NCBI RefSeq assembly: GCF_001742425.1
Contig: NZ_MJEH01000006.1
Location: forward strand, 1 to 64,000
Source: Bacillus solimangrovi
GTDB lineage: Bacteria; Bacillota; Bacilli; Bacillales; Bacillaceae_N
DNA: 64,000 bases
Direction of reading: 5' to 3'
A program made the translations under genes and the position numbers. This document shows positions 53,865 through 61,806 of the stretch, piece by piece (position 1 is the stretch's first letter; each line of letters opens with the position of its first letter). The notes under the pieces are model-generated. The model ran no database searches. It worked only from the letters and a program-made list of their open reading frames with translations, and was not told where the DNA came from.

Positions 53865-55037
53865 ATGAACAATATTAAAAAACTAGTAAAAAATACAACC
53901 TTTACTACTGTTTTAGTAGGAGGAATAATATCAAGCAGTTTGTTAATTGGAGAGAGTAATGAAGCTGTTAAAGTCTCTGCTGCGGAAAAGGGAATAACAG
54001 TCACGATTAATCAAACTAAACAACAATTTGAACAATCTCCATTAATGATAAACGGTAGTGTAGTTGTTCCATTAAGAGGTATATTTACTGCTTTGGGTGC
54101 TGAAGTAGAATGGGATAGTAAGACGAAAACAGTGTATGCAAAGAAAGACGAAGAAGACATTAAATTAATTATTGGACAACAGACAGCTAAGGTGAATGGA
54201 GCATCAGTTAAACTTTCTCAACCTGGAGAAATTTTTCAAGGTTCAACATATGTTCCACTTCGATTCGTAAGTGAAGCATTAGGATCTGAAGTGAAATGGA
54301 ATGGAAGTGCAAAACGAGTAGAGATTGTATCATCTAATTTGCCTTCAACAAAAACTAATGTAAAGGCAAATACGATTGTAAAGGCAAAAACTTATGATGA
54401 TTTTGATCAAATTCAATATAAGGATTACAATTTCATTGACTTGATGACAGATTCACTCGCAGTGATAAACAGCATGGATGTGTCTGACGGTATGAAATTT
54501 AAAGTAGAAGGTGATGGTTTCAATGACGAATGGGTAGTAGCAGATAAAGATTTATATGCTAAATACGGTCCTTATGCATTGAGTTTGGTTGGTGATCCAT
54601 CAACAGCATCAGAGAGTGAACTAAAACAGGCAAAAATTAAAGCAGATAAAATAATTGCAGACCAAGACAAATACAACATAGCAGGAGACCCTTGGGTGAT
54701 GTTATATAGAAAATTGTATTTAACTGATTATAGCATTGACACAACAGGAAAAACTTTTGAGGAAGTAGGATTAGAACTTTACGGTGACCTATACTATGCA
54801 ACTAGATATCAAAATGAAGAATTCCCATCTCGTGGGCAAACTTATGAAGAAGCAATCGAGAAACTAGCAGCAAATCATTTAAATGGATATAATTCTGTAG
54901 AGGAACTTCTTGAAAGCCAAGCTTATTATAGATTAATCGAAGAAACGAAAAATTTACCTTTTGATGAAAATTGGTTAATAGAGGAAGAAAATTGGTATGT
55001 AAAGAAGTATGAAAAATATCTAAAAGAAGATAAGTGA
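53865..55037 (+). CDS. Secreted copper-amine-oxidase-N-domain protein with novel C-terminal region
   Basis: A 390-residue exported protein. A signal peptide (about residues 1-40, KKLVKNTTFTTVLVGGIISS and a cleavage site near VSAAEKG) precedes a Cu_amine_oxidN1 stalk-like domain (about residues 45-155) with the internal repeats SVVVPLRGIFTALGAEVEWD and STYVPLRFVSEALGSEVKWN. In Bacilli this domain is found on many extracellular proteins and is thought to bind envelope components. The remaining ~230 residues are helical and acidic, with SVEELLESQAYYRLIEETK, and match nothing I know. ATG 53865 follows AAGGAGG. It is divergent from the solute-binding gene, with repeats of the same regulator type between them. 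Confidence 0.82.
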   Translation: MNNIKKLVKNTTFTTVLVGGIISSSLLIGESNEAVKVSAAEKGITVTINQTKQQFEQSPLMINGSVVVPLRGIFTALGAEVEWDSKTKTVYAKKDEEDIKLIIGQQTAKVNGASVKLSQPGEIFQGSTYVPLRFVSEALGSEVKWNGSAKRVEIVSSNLPSTKTNVKANTIVKAKTYDDFDQIQYKDYNFIDLMTDSLAVINSMDVSDGMKFKVEGDGFNDEWVVADKDLYAKYGPYALSLVGDPSTASESELKQAKIKADKIIADQDKYNIAGDPWVMLYRKLYLTDYSIDTTGKTFEEVGLELYGDLYYATRYQNEEFPSRGQTYEEAIEKLAANHLNGYNSVEELLESQAYYRLIEETKNLPFDENWLIEEENWYVKKYEKYLKEDK

Positions 55038-55283
55038 AGATATTGAGTTATTTTGACTTCAGTTCTTTCAAAAGGGTTTTGGCTATTAAGTCAAGACTTT
55101 TTTGACGTTTTGGAAAAAAATCAAATCGAATAACACAGAATTAATTTGTGAAGAAGAGTTTGGTTAATCTTCTTACAGTGTGATATGTGGGCGTATTATT
55201 ATGTGGAAGTTGTAGCTGGTATGATGAATGATTAATATATATTGTTTTCTTCTATATTAAATGCATGCCTTTATCGTTAAGGT
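55038..55283. other. Intergenic stretch between the copper-amine-oxidase-domain gene and site C
   Basis: A stem-loop candidate for termination lies at 55063-55105 (TCAAAAGGGTTTTGGC with a T-rich end), not well formed. No gene is seen. Site C follows at 55284. Confidence 0.35.
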
Positions 55284-55341
55284 TTTCTTTAATCAACATT
55301 TAGTTTTTCTTTAAAGTTTCTTAAGTATTTCCATCTATCAT
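55284..55341 (+). promoter_or_regulatory. Response-regulator-type box (4 x 11-bp direct repeats) and -10, site C
   Basis: Repeats start at 55284, 55295, 55306 and 55317 on an exact 11-bp period (TTTCTTTAATC first, TTTCTTAAGTA last; the second, AACATTTAGTT, is the weakest). Eight bp after the last repeat lies TATCAT (55336-55341). It drives the secreted paralogue B at 55392. Confidence 0.75.
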
Positions 55342-55391
55342 ATTATTTGAGCAACAAAAAAACTATACATCAAAGAAGGAGACGATTTACT

Positions 55392-55931
55392 ATGAAAAAA
55401 GTATTAGCTTTTGGGCTTGCAGGAGGATTATTAGCATCAAGTTTAGGGTTGGCAGGCATGGTTGAGGCGAATGTTGCAACGGAGGTTGCTTCACAAGAAA
55501 TTCAACAGCAATCGAAAGAAATGACGCAAATTCTAGAAATAAACAAACAATTAGCAGAGATTGACATGAACAAAGATTTAAAATCATCAACAGCATTTAG
55601 TGATTTAATGCAAGAACTCGCGTACGTAGAAAATAATTTCGATTACATCGATGATAAGACTGGACTTGGTTTCTTCTACAATGCTGAAACAGGAGAGTAT
55701 GTCAATAAATTATTAACGATCAAAATTGACGTGAATACTGATAAAATCTATAACATGGAGACAGGCGAAGAACTAACATCGTATGAAGATATTAACTCTC
55801 TTTTATTTGTACACCAAACTTATATAGATGTTCATATAAACGTTGATGCAAGAGAGGATAAATTCTTTGATTTACTTTGGGCTGAAAAGGGTGAAATCCC
55901 TAATGTTATCGTAGATAATGGTTCTAACTAA
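55392..55931 (+). CDS. Secreted protein of an undescribed family (paralogue B)
   Basis: A 179-residue exported protein with a clear signal peptide (residues about 1-26, ending SLGLAGMVEANVA). A Q/E-rich helical segment leads to the C-terminal domain (about residues 88-175), with IDDKTGLGFFYNAETGEYVNK, then TDKIYNMETGEELTSYEDI. This domain is shared with paralogue A (51565-52182). The gene follows the four-repeat promoter site C; the ATG follows AAGGAG. There are no cysteines in the mature part and no anchor, so it is probably released or wall-associated. Function unknown. The paralogy and the shared regulatory signal place it in the same system as the two-component pair. Confidence 0.78.
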   Translation: MKKVLAFGLAGGLLASSLGLAGMVEANVATEVASQEIQQQSKEMTQILEINKQLAEIDMNKDLKSSTAFSDLMQELAYVENNFDYIDDKTGLGFFYNAETGEYVNKLLTIKIDVNTDKIYNMETGEELTSYEDINSLLFVHQTYIDVHINVDAREDKFFDLLWAEKGEIPNVIVDNGSN

Positions 55932-56345
55932 AAATAATCGTGATTGATTTGAACGTATATTTACCTAAATAGACAATCTAATATAAAACACCTTCGAAAT
56001 GATGGACTTAATAAAAGTACTTATTCGGAGGTGTTTTTCTTTTGGGTAAAACTAATATTTAGCAACCGATATTGTGCAGTACTCTTTTGATATTTAAAAG
56101 TAAGCCTAATCGTATTAAGGAAAAAGTAATTGTGTATAAGAAAATAAAAAACGATATTAGTAATGTATCAAGTCCTACAACTCCTAAGAATATCACTTAA
56201 TTAAGTGTTGATAGTCCAATGTCAGTTTAGTTGATGAAAAGAAATTCAAGAGAACATAGGCAAGCGTCCATACATAGGATAATTTGTGTATAAGAAGATG
56301 GTTTCACTTGTCTTTGTCAGAATAACATCTAGGAGGGAGAAAGAA
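55932..56345. other. Intergenic stretch after paralogue B
   Basis: About 410 bp. It holds the terminator at 55986-56040. The remainder is AT-rich, with no recognised gene or operator. Confidence 0.45.
55986..56040 (+). terminator. Terminator after paralogue B
   Basis: AAACACCTTCGAA pairs with TTCGGAGGTGTTT (one mismatch) around a long partly paired interior, followed by TTTTCTTTT. Confidence 0.78.
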
Positions 56346-56579
56346 ATGCACTACCCTTATCAAATGAATCAGCATCATTATCAATTAAAACAGACAGTTT
56401 TATCAGCAGTAGAACCGTGGGTGCAATATGGATTACATGAAGCGAAGAAGACATCGTATATTCACGCATTAAGAGAAGTAGCAGCTATAGCTTATTTAAT
56501 TGGGATGGGTTGCCATCCAAGTGTGGCTCATAATATTGTTGAATCATGGGAAGTTAATGAAATGTTCTATCCACAGTAG
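56346..56579 (+). CDS. Small hypothetical protein
   Basis: A 77-residue soluble protein: H/Y/Q-rich start (HYPYQMNQHHYQLKQT), then a helical region VEPWVQYGLHEAKKTSYIHA followed by REVAAIAYLIGMGCHPSVAH. There is no signal, membrane span or known motif. ATG 56346 has the excellent ribosome binding site AGGAGGGAG, which argues for a real gene; the frame further upstream to 56286 lacks one. I do not recognise it. A terminator-like hairpin follows at 56621. Confidence 0.65.
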   Translation: MHYPYQMNQHHYQLKQTVLSAVEPWVQYGLHEAKKTSYIHALREVAAIAYLIGMGCHPSVAHNIVESWEVNEMFYPQ

Positions 56580-56620
56580 ATGTTAACAAGTTAAATGTGG
56601 TTTTTTTAAGAATGATTTTA

Positions 56621-56670
56621 AATGCTCATTATGGTGACTGTTGTTCTCCGTAATGAGTATTAGTTTTTTA
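56621..56670 (+). terminator. Terminator after the small hypothetical gene
   Basis: AATGCTCATTATGG pairs with CCGTAATGAGTATT (G-T and one mismatch), followed shortly by six T. Confidence 0.75.
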
Positions 56671-56865
56671 TGCAATTATTTAATTAATTCATAATTTAAG
56701 CAGGGATTTGGGACAAACTTCTCGTATTGCAAACTATATTCCAGTCTTATGGTTTATACAACATGTTCATTATTCATAAATCAATCGATTAATTTACATT
56801 AATTACTAAAAGTCGATTGTTATGCGCTATAATAGGAACATAATAATACGTAAGAAGGTGATCTA

Positions 56866-58905
56866 TTGCTCTTATTACAAGATATAATGACAGCGGTAGA
56901 GCGAACAGTTGATGAACGGACAAGTCTTGCTGAGGTAATAAAAATTATGAAGGAAAGAAAATGGAATGTCATTCCAGTTATTGGTGGTGACGGTTACTTA
57001 GCAGGTGTTTTTACGAGAAGTGAATTATATGAAGCGATTTTAGATGGAGTGTCCTTAACAGAAGAAGTTGGTCACTATTTGAAAAGAAATGTGGCTGTAA
57101 TGCCATTACATACACCGTATGAGGTTGTTGAGAAAATTGTTAGAGGCAGTAAGGTTGGTACAGGTGTTGTTATAAATGAAGCAGATAAAGTAATTGGTTT
57201 ATTTACTAAGACAGATATGGTAACAGCATTATTGAATGAAACGAATTCTCTCAAAGAACAGATTGAAACAATCATGAACACTTCCCATCTTGGTGCAGTG
57301 ATGGCAGATGGAGCGAATCAAATTGTCTATGTAAACGACCGAATAAGTGAAATGGTTGGTCTGCATAAGGAAGATATGCTTGGATATGAGTTTACAAAGA
57401 TATTTGAGAAAATTGATACATCAAAGGCACATATGAAAGATATAAAAATTAGGGAAGAACAGTTTATATTGCGGCTATCACATTATCGAACTGTACAAGG
57501 AAAAAAAGGTGTTATAGCTCTCTTTCAAGACAGATCAGAAGTTGAAATGATTGCTCAGGAGTTAGAAACGGTAAAAAATCTACATAGTACACTTGAAACA
57601 GCTATCGACCATGCATATGATGGGATTCTTATGATCGATCAGAAGAAGAAAATTACGATGGTGAGTCCTCCACTGCTTAAGTTGTTTAATGTAGTTAAGG
57701 AAGACATTCTTGGAAAAAATGTTGAAGAAGTGTTTCCTCAGTTAAATTTAACAGTGGTATTGAAGAGTGGAGAGGCAGATTTAAGTGATTTCATGGAGAT
57801 AAATGGGATTAAATATATTGTGAATCGCATTCCTGTTCTTCAAGGTGAAGAAGTGATTGGTGTTTTAGGTAAAATAACCTTTCGTCAATTAAACGAAGTA
57901 AATGCATTATTTAAGAAGCTTGAACGTTCGCAATCTAATAATGTTAAGCAAGCAGAGACAGCCCGTTTTTCTTGGGATGAAATTATTACACAAGACCCAT
58001 ATACGAAAAAGTTGAAGAAGAGCGCTGCTAAGGCAGCAAAAGGTCGTTCTACAGTTTTAATTAGAGGTGAAAGCGGTACTGGAAAAGAACTCTTTGCACA
58101 TGCTATTCACAATAGTAGTACACGAAAAGATGAAAACTTTGTTATTGTCAACTGCGCTGCAATTCCAGAGCATTTACTAGAATCAGAGTTTTTTGGGTAT
58201 GAAGCAGGAGCTTTTACCGGTGCACGACAAAAGCGTACGTTTGGGAAATTCGATATGGCTAATGGTGGAACGTTATTTTTGGATGAGATTGGAGATATGT
58301 CATTATCTCTACAAGCAAAGTTATTAAGAGTGTTACAAGAGGGAGAATTTTATCGTGTAGGAAGTACAGAACGAGTTCATGTTGATGTAAGAATCATAGC
58401 TGCAACGAATCGCTCCCTTGAAGAGATGGTGAGGAATGGTGAATTTCGAGAGGACTTATACTATCGTTTAAATGTAATCTCACTTCAAATTCCTCCATTA
58501 CGAAAGCGTATAGCTGATGTTGAGATATTAATTAATACTATAATGAAAGAGTTAAATCGTCTGATAGGAACGAGTATTACGGGTATTGATGATCATGCAA
58601 AGAGATTGTTAATGTGTTATGAATGGCCAGGAAATATACGGGAGTTAAGAAATGTTCTAGAACGTGCCATGACATTTTCTGAATTTGGAAAGATCCAAAT
58701 TGAAGACTTGCCAGATTATATGATTGAGAAAGTACATGTAGTTCCAGAAAATAAAGAACCGAAACTTGCACTTGCAGAAAGTGCAGAGCTATCAGCAATT
58801 AAGATTGCGTTAGCAGAAGCTGATGACAATAAATCAAAAGCAGCAAAATTGTTAGGAATTAGCCGGTCTGGTTTATATGAAAAGCTTAAGAAATATGGAT
58901 TATAA
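56866..58905 (+). CDS. Sigma-54-dependent enhancer-binding regulator with CBS and PAS domains
   Basis: A 679-residue activator. Order: two CBS motifs (about residues 1-125; IMTAVERTVDERTSLAEVIK, then VMPLHTPYEVVEKIV), two PAS domains (about 130-230 and 235-345), an AAA+ core with Walker A GESGTGKELF (about residue 407), the sigma-54-contacting GAFTGA (about residue 449), Walker B GGTLFLDEIGDM, and a Fis-type helix-turn-helix at the C terminus (NKSKAAKLLGISRSGLYEKL). CBS pairs usually bind adenylates or CoA-linked ligands. The start is TTG 56866 after AAGGTGA. It lies 170 bp before an acyl-CoA catabolic operon with a sigma-54 promoter, which it very likely controls. Confidence 0.93.
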   Translation: MLLLQDIMTAVERTVDERTSLAEVIKIMKERKWNVIPVIGGDGYLAGVFTRSELYEAILDGVSLTEEVGHYLKRNVAVMPLHTPYEVVEKIVRGSKVGTGVVINEADKVIGLFTKTDMVTALLNETNSLKEQIETIMNTSHLGAVMADGANQIVYVNDRISEMVGLHKEDMLGYEFTKIFEKIDTSKAHMKDIKIREEQFILRLSHYRTVQGKKGVIALFQDRSEVEMIAQELETVKNLHSTLETAIDHAYDGILMIDQKKKITMVSPPLLKLFNVVKEDILGKNVEEVFPQLNLTVVLKSGEADLSDFMEINGIKYIVNRIPVLQGEEVIGVLGKITFRQLNEVNALFKKLERSQSNNVKQAETARFSWDEIITQDPYTKKLKKSAAKAAKGRSTVLIRGESGTGKELFAHAIHNSSTRKDENFVIVNCAAIPEHLLESEFFGYEAGAFTGARQKRTFGKFDMANGGTLFLDEIGDMSLSLQAKLLRVLQEGEFYRVGSTERVHVDVRIIAATNRSLEEMVRNGEFREDLYYRLNVISLQIPPLRKRIADVEILINTIMKELNRLIGTSITGIDDHAKRLLMCYEWPGNIRELRNVLERAMTFSEFGKIQIEDLPDYMIEKVHVVPENKEPKLALAESAELSAIKIALAEADDNKSKAAKLLGISRSGLYEKLKKYGL

Positions 58906-58942
58906 GTACGGTGTCCATATAACGTACGTTGTTGTTTATTAA

Positions 58943-58959
58943 TGTATGCATTTTAGACA
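58943..58959. promoter_or_regulatory. Putative enhancer-binding-protein site upstream of the acyl-CoA operon
   Basis: TGTATG-N5-TAGACA: the right half equals, and the left half resembles, the perfect repeat TGTCTA-N5-TAGACA at 47921-47937. Its centre is 60 bp before the promoter GG, versus 49 bp at the other site, a difference of 11 bp (one turn). Confidence 0.55.
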
Positions 58960-59008
58960 ACATAATTTTTTGAGTGAAGGCAAACTGTAATGTTAAAATA
59001 ACTGAAAA

Positions 59009-59025
59009 TTGGCATAATACTTGCA
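59009..59025 (+). promoter_or_regulatory. Sigma-54 (SigL) promoter of the acyl-CoA operon
   Basis: TTGGCAT-N5-TTGCA with GG and GC separated by 10 bp; one mismatch to the TGGCAC consensus. It lies about 50 bp before the TTG start of the ligase gene. Confidence 0.85.
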
Positions 59026-59076
59026 TTGAAATAAAGAAGAAATAATAATTTTTTTATATAGAGAGGGGTTTGTAAG

Positions 59077-60600
59077 TTGGATATTGGTTCATTATTAGAA
59101 CAAACTGCACGTAATAATCCGTCTAAGTTAGCCATTACGTGTGAAGATCGAAATTATAATTATTGTGATTTCAATAAGCAAGTTAATCGCTTAGCTAACG
59201 GTCTTTTGAATTTAGACATTCAAAAGGGCGATAAGGTAGCCTTGATGATGAAGAATTCCGATTTCTTTGTTTTTTCCTATTTTGCTGCTGCGAAAATTGG
59301 AGCTGTTGTTGTACCTGTTAACTTTCGTCTTACAGCTATCGAAGTGAATTACATTCTTCAACAATCAGAGAGTGTATTAGTAATTTGTGATAATGAATTT
59401 GAGGAGTTATTTCCAAAGGCAACAGAAAATACAAATGTTCGTTCAATTATTACAATTGGTGAGCCAGAAAATGACCGACATCTTGCGTATCATTATGTCC
59501 TTTCTACAAATGATCAAGATCCAGAAGTCCATGTTCTAGAAACAGATGATCTTGAAATTCTTTATACGTCTGGTACAACTGGTAGACCTAAAGGTGCACT
59601 TTTTGATCATAGACGTATCTTTAATGTAAATTTAACGATGATCACAAGCATGGGCATTAATAAAGATGACCGATTTTTACACATTGCCCCTTTGTTTCAT
59701 TCAGCTCAGTTGAATCTTTTTCTCGTAACAGGTGTTATATTAGGTGCTTCACATGTCATACATCGAGAGTTTCGTCCTGAAACAACATTAGAAGCAATTG
59801 AGAAATACAAAATCACACACTTTTTTGGTGTACCAGCAATGTATAATTTCTTATTACAAGTTCCAAATGTAGATGATTATGATGTATCTTCTATTGTTCG
59901 TTGTGGATATGGTGCAGCTCCAATGGCTCCAGAGATTGTGCGTCAAAGCATGCAGTTATTTGAAACAGATCGTTTCTTCAACTTATGTGGATTAACGGAG
60001 GCAGGACCGGGTGGAATTGGTTTAGGTCCTGAAGGTCATAAGAATCATATCGGCAAAGGCGGTAAGCCATTTTTTCTTACTGAAGCAAGGGTTGTTAATG
60101 AGTTAGGTCAAGATGTGGAGGTAGGAGAGGTAGGAGAGTTTCTACTCCGTGGAGAAACAATCATGAAGGGATATTATAATAAGCCAGAAGAAACAAAACA
60201 GGCAATACGCGAAGGTTGGCTCTACACTGGAGATTTGGCTAAGGTTGATGAAGAAGGCCATATCACACTTGTTGACCGTAAGAAAGATATGATTATTTCT
60301 GGTGGGGAAAATATCTACTCGATTGAGGTAGAGCAAGTGATGTATGAGCATCCACAAGTTTTAGAAGTAGCAGTAGTTGGTACACCTCATGAAATTTGGG
60401 GAGAGATTGTAACAGCAATTGTTGTTCCTAAAAAGGGTGAAATTATAAATGAGCAAGAACTTCTCGATTTTTGTAGAGAAAAGTTAGCAGGATATAAGAT
60501 TCCGAAAAAAGTAATGATGATGGAGCAATTACCACGAAATGCATCAGGGAAAACCTTAAAATATAAGCTTCGTAATCAATTTAAAAAGATTGAATCATAA
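59077..60600 (+). CDS. Acyl-CoA synthetase (AMP-dependent ligase)
   Basis: A 507-residue ANL-superfamily ligase that activates a carboxylic acid to its CoA thioester through an acyl-AMP. The P-loop-like motif is LYTSGTTGRPKGALFDH (about residues 166-182), with GYGAAPMAP, the LCGLTEAGPGGIG motif, YTGDLAKVDEEG (hinge aspartate) and the catalytic lysine in PRNASGKTLKYKLR at the C terminus. The chain length of its substrate is not determinable, though operon content points to fatty acids. TTG 59077 follows GAGAGGGG. It is the first gene after the sigma-54 promoter. Confidence 0.88.
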   Translation: MDIGSLLEQTARNNPSKLAITCEDRNYNYCDFNKQVNRLANGLLNLDIQKGDKVALMMKNSDFFVFSYFAAAKIGAVVVPVNFRLTAIEVNYILQQSESVLVICDNEFEELFPKATENTNVRSIITIGEPENDRHLAYHYVLSTNDQDPEVHVLETDDLEILYTSGTTGRPKGALFDHRRIFNVNLTMITSMGINKDDRFLHIAPLFHSAQLNLFLVTGVILGASHVIHREFRPETTLEAIEKYKITHFFGVPAMYNFLLQVPNVDDYDVSSIVRCGYGAAPMAPEIVRQSMQLFETDRFFNLCGLTEAGPGGIGLGPEGHKNHIGKGGKPFFLTEARVVNELGQDVEVGEVGEFLLRGETIMKGYYNKPEETKQAIREGWLYTGDLAKVDEEGHITLVDRKKDMIISGGENIYSIEVEQVMYEHPQVLEVAVVGTPHEIWGEIVTAIVVPKKGEIINEQELLDFCREKLAGYKIPKKVMMMEQLPRNASGKTLKYKLRNQFKKIES

Positions 60601-60606
60601 AAAAAA

Positions 60607-60620
60607 TGTAAGCGTTTTCG
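60607..60620. promoter_or_regulatory. Catabolite-responsive element (cre)
   Basis: TGTAAGCGTTTTCG matches the Bacillus cre consensus TGWAARCGYTWNCW at all but the last base. It sits between the ligase and acyl-CoA dehydrogenase genes, where bound CcpA could act as a roadblock to elongation. Confidence 0.72.
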
Positions 60621-60640
60621 ACAAATTTAGGGGGGAACGT

Positions 60641-61789
60641 ATGCAAAGACATCCTTATTTGAAGGAAGAACATGAAATTTTTCGTAAATCATTTCGTAAG
60701 TTTCTAGAGAAGGAAGCATATCCATATTATGACCAGTGGGAGAAAGAACGAATGATCCCACGTTCTTTTTGGGACAAGATGGGGCAAAATGGTTTTCTTT
60801 GTCCAGATGTAGATGAAGCATATGGAGGTCTTGGGGTTGATTGGTCTTTTTCAGTTGTAATTAATGAGGAACTAGAGAAAGTAGGATCTAGCCTTATTGG
60901 AATTGGTCTTCATAATGATATTGTTGTGCCATACATCACTGCATATGGGACAGAAGAACAAAAGAATAAGTGGTTGCCCTCCTGTATATCAGGACAATTA
61001 ATCACTGCAATCGCAATGACAGAACCAGGAACAGGCTCTGATCTTGCAAACATAAAAACAACGGCTATCAAAGATGGTGATGATTATATTATCAATGGTC
61101 AAAAGACATTCATAACCAATGGTCTCCAATCAGATTTAATCATTGTTGCGTGTGTTACAGACCCTAATGCCAAGCCCAAGCATAGAGGAATTAGTTTGAT
61201 TGCTGTTGAACGAGATTCACCTGGTTTTTCACGAGGACGTAAACTCGATAAGGTAGGTCTTCATGCACAAGATACAACAGAATTAATTTTTGAGGATTGT
61301 CGAGTTCCGAAGGCTAACATAATTGGCAAAGAAGGTAAAGGTTTCTTTTATTTGATGAATAAGTTACAACAAGAACGACTTCTCGTTGCAATTGCAGGTC
61401 AAGTTGCTGCAGAAGAGATGTTACAGATGACAATTGATTATGTGAAAAGTCGTGAAGCATTTGGTCAACCAATTAGTAAGTTCCAACATACACAGTTTAA
61501 GATTGCAGAAATGGCAACTGAGATTGCAATGGGACGTGCGTTTCTCGATCAATTAATCGTTGAACATATTGCGGGTAACGATGTGGTAACAAAAGTATCG
61601 ATGGCAAAGTGGCGCCTTACTGAAACAGCTAAGAAGGTAGCAACGGAATGTATGCAATTACACGGTGGATACGGCTATATGGAAGAATATAAGATTGCAA
61701 GACGTTACCGAGATATACCAGTTACAGGGATTTATGCTGGAACAAATGAAATCATGAAAGTCATTATAGCGAAAAACTTAGGTCTATGA
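60641..61789 (+). CDS. Acyl-CoA dehydrogenase
   Basis: A 382-residue FAD-dependent dehydrogenase that introduces the 2,3-double bond into acyl-CoA. The FAD/substrate motif AIAMTEPGTGSDLANIKTTA (about residues 123-142), QTFI-like GQKTFITNG, the signature LHGGYGYMEEYKIARRYRD near the C terminus and the catalytic glutamate region YAGTNEIMK (about residue 368) are present. ATG 60641 follows GGGGGG; the frame starting at 60590 overlaps the ligase gene and has no such signal. It is 40 bp after the ligase, with the cre site in the gap. Confidence 0.93.
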   Translation: MQRHPYLKEEHEIFRKSFRKFLEKEAYPYYDQWEKERMIPRSFWDKMGQNGFLCPDVDEAYGGLGVDWSFSVVINEELEKVGSSLIGIGLHNDIVVPYITAYGTEEQKNKWLPSCISGQLITAIAMTEPGTGSDLANIKTTAIKDGDDYIINGQKTFITNGLQSDLIIVACVTDPNAKPKHRGISLIAVERDSPGFSRGRKLDKVGLHAQDTTELIFEDCRVPKANIIGKEGKGFFYLMNKLQQERLLVAIAGQVAAEEMLQMTIDYVKSREAFGQPISKFQHTQFKIAEMATEIAMGRAFLDQLIVEHIAGNDVVTKVSMAKWRLTETAKKVATECMQLHGGYGYMEEYKIARRYRDIPVTGIYAGTNEIMKVIIAKNLGL

Positions 61790-61806
61790 AACAGGGGGAT
61801 TAAATA

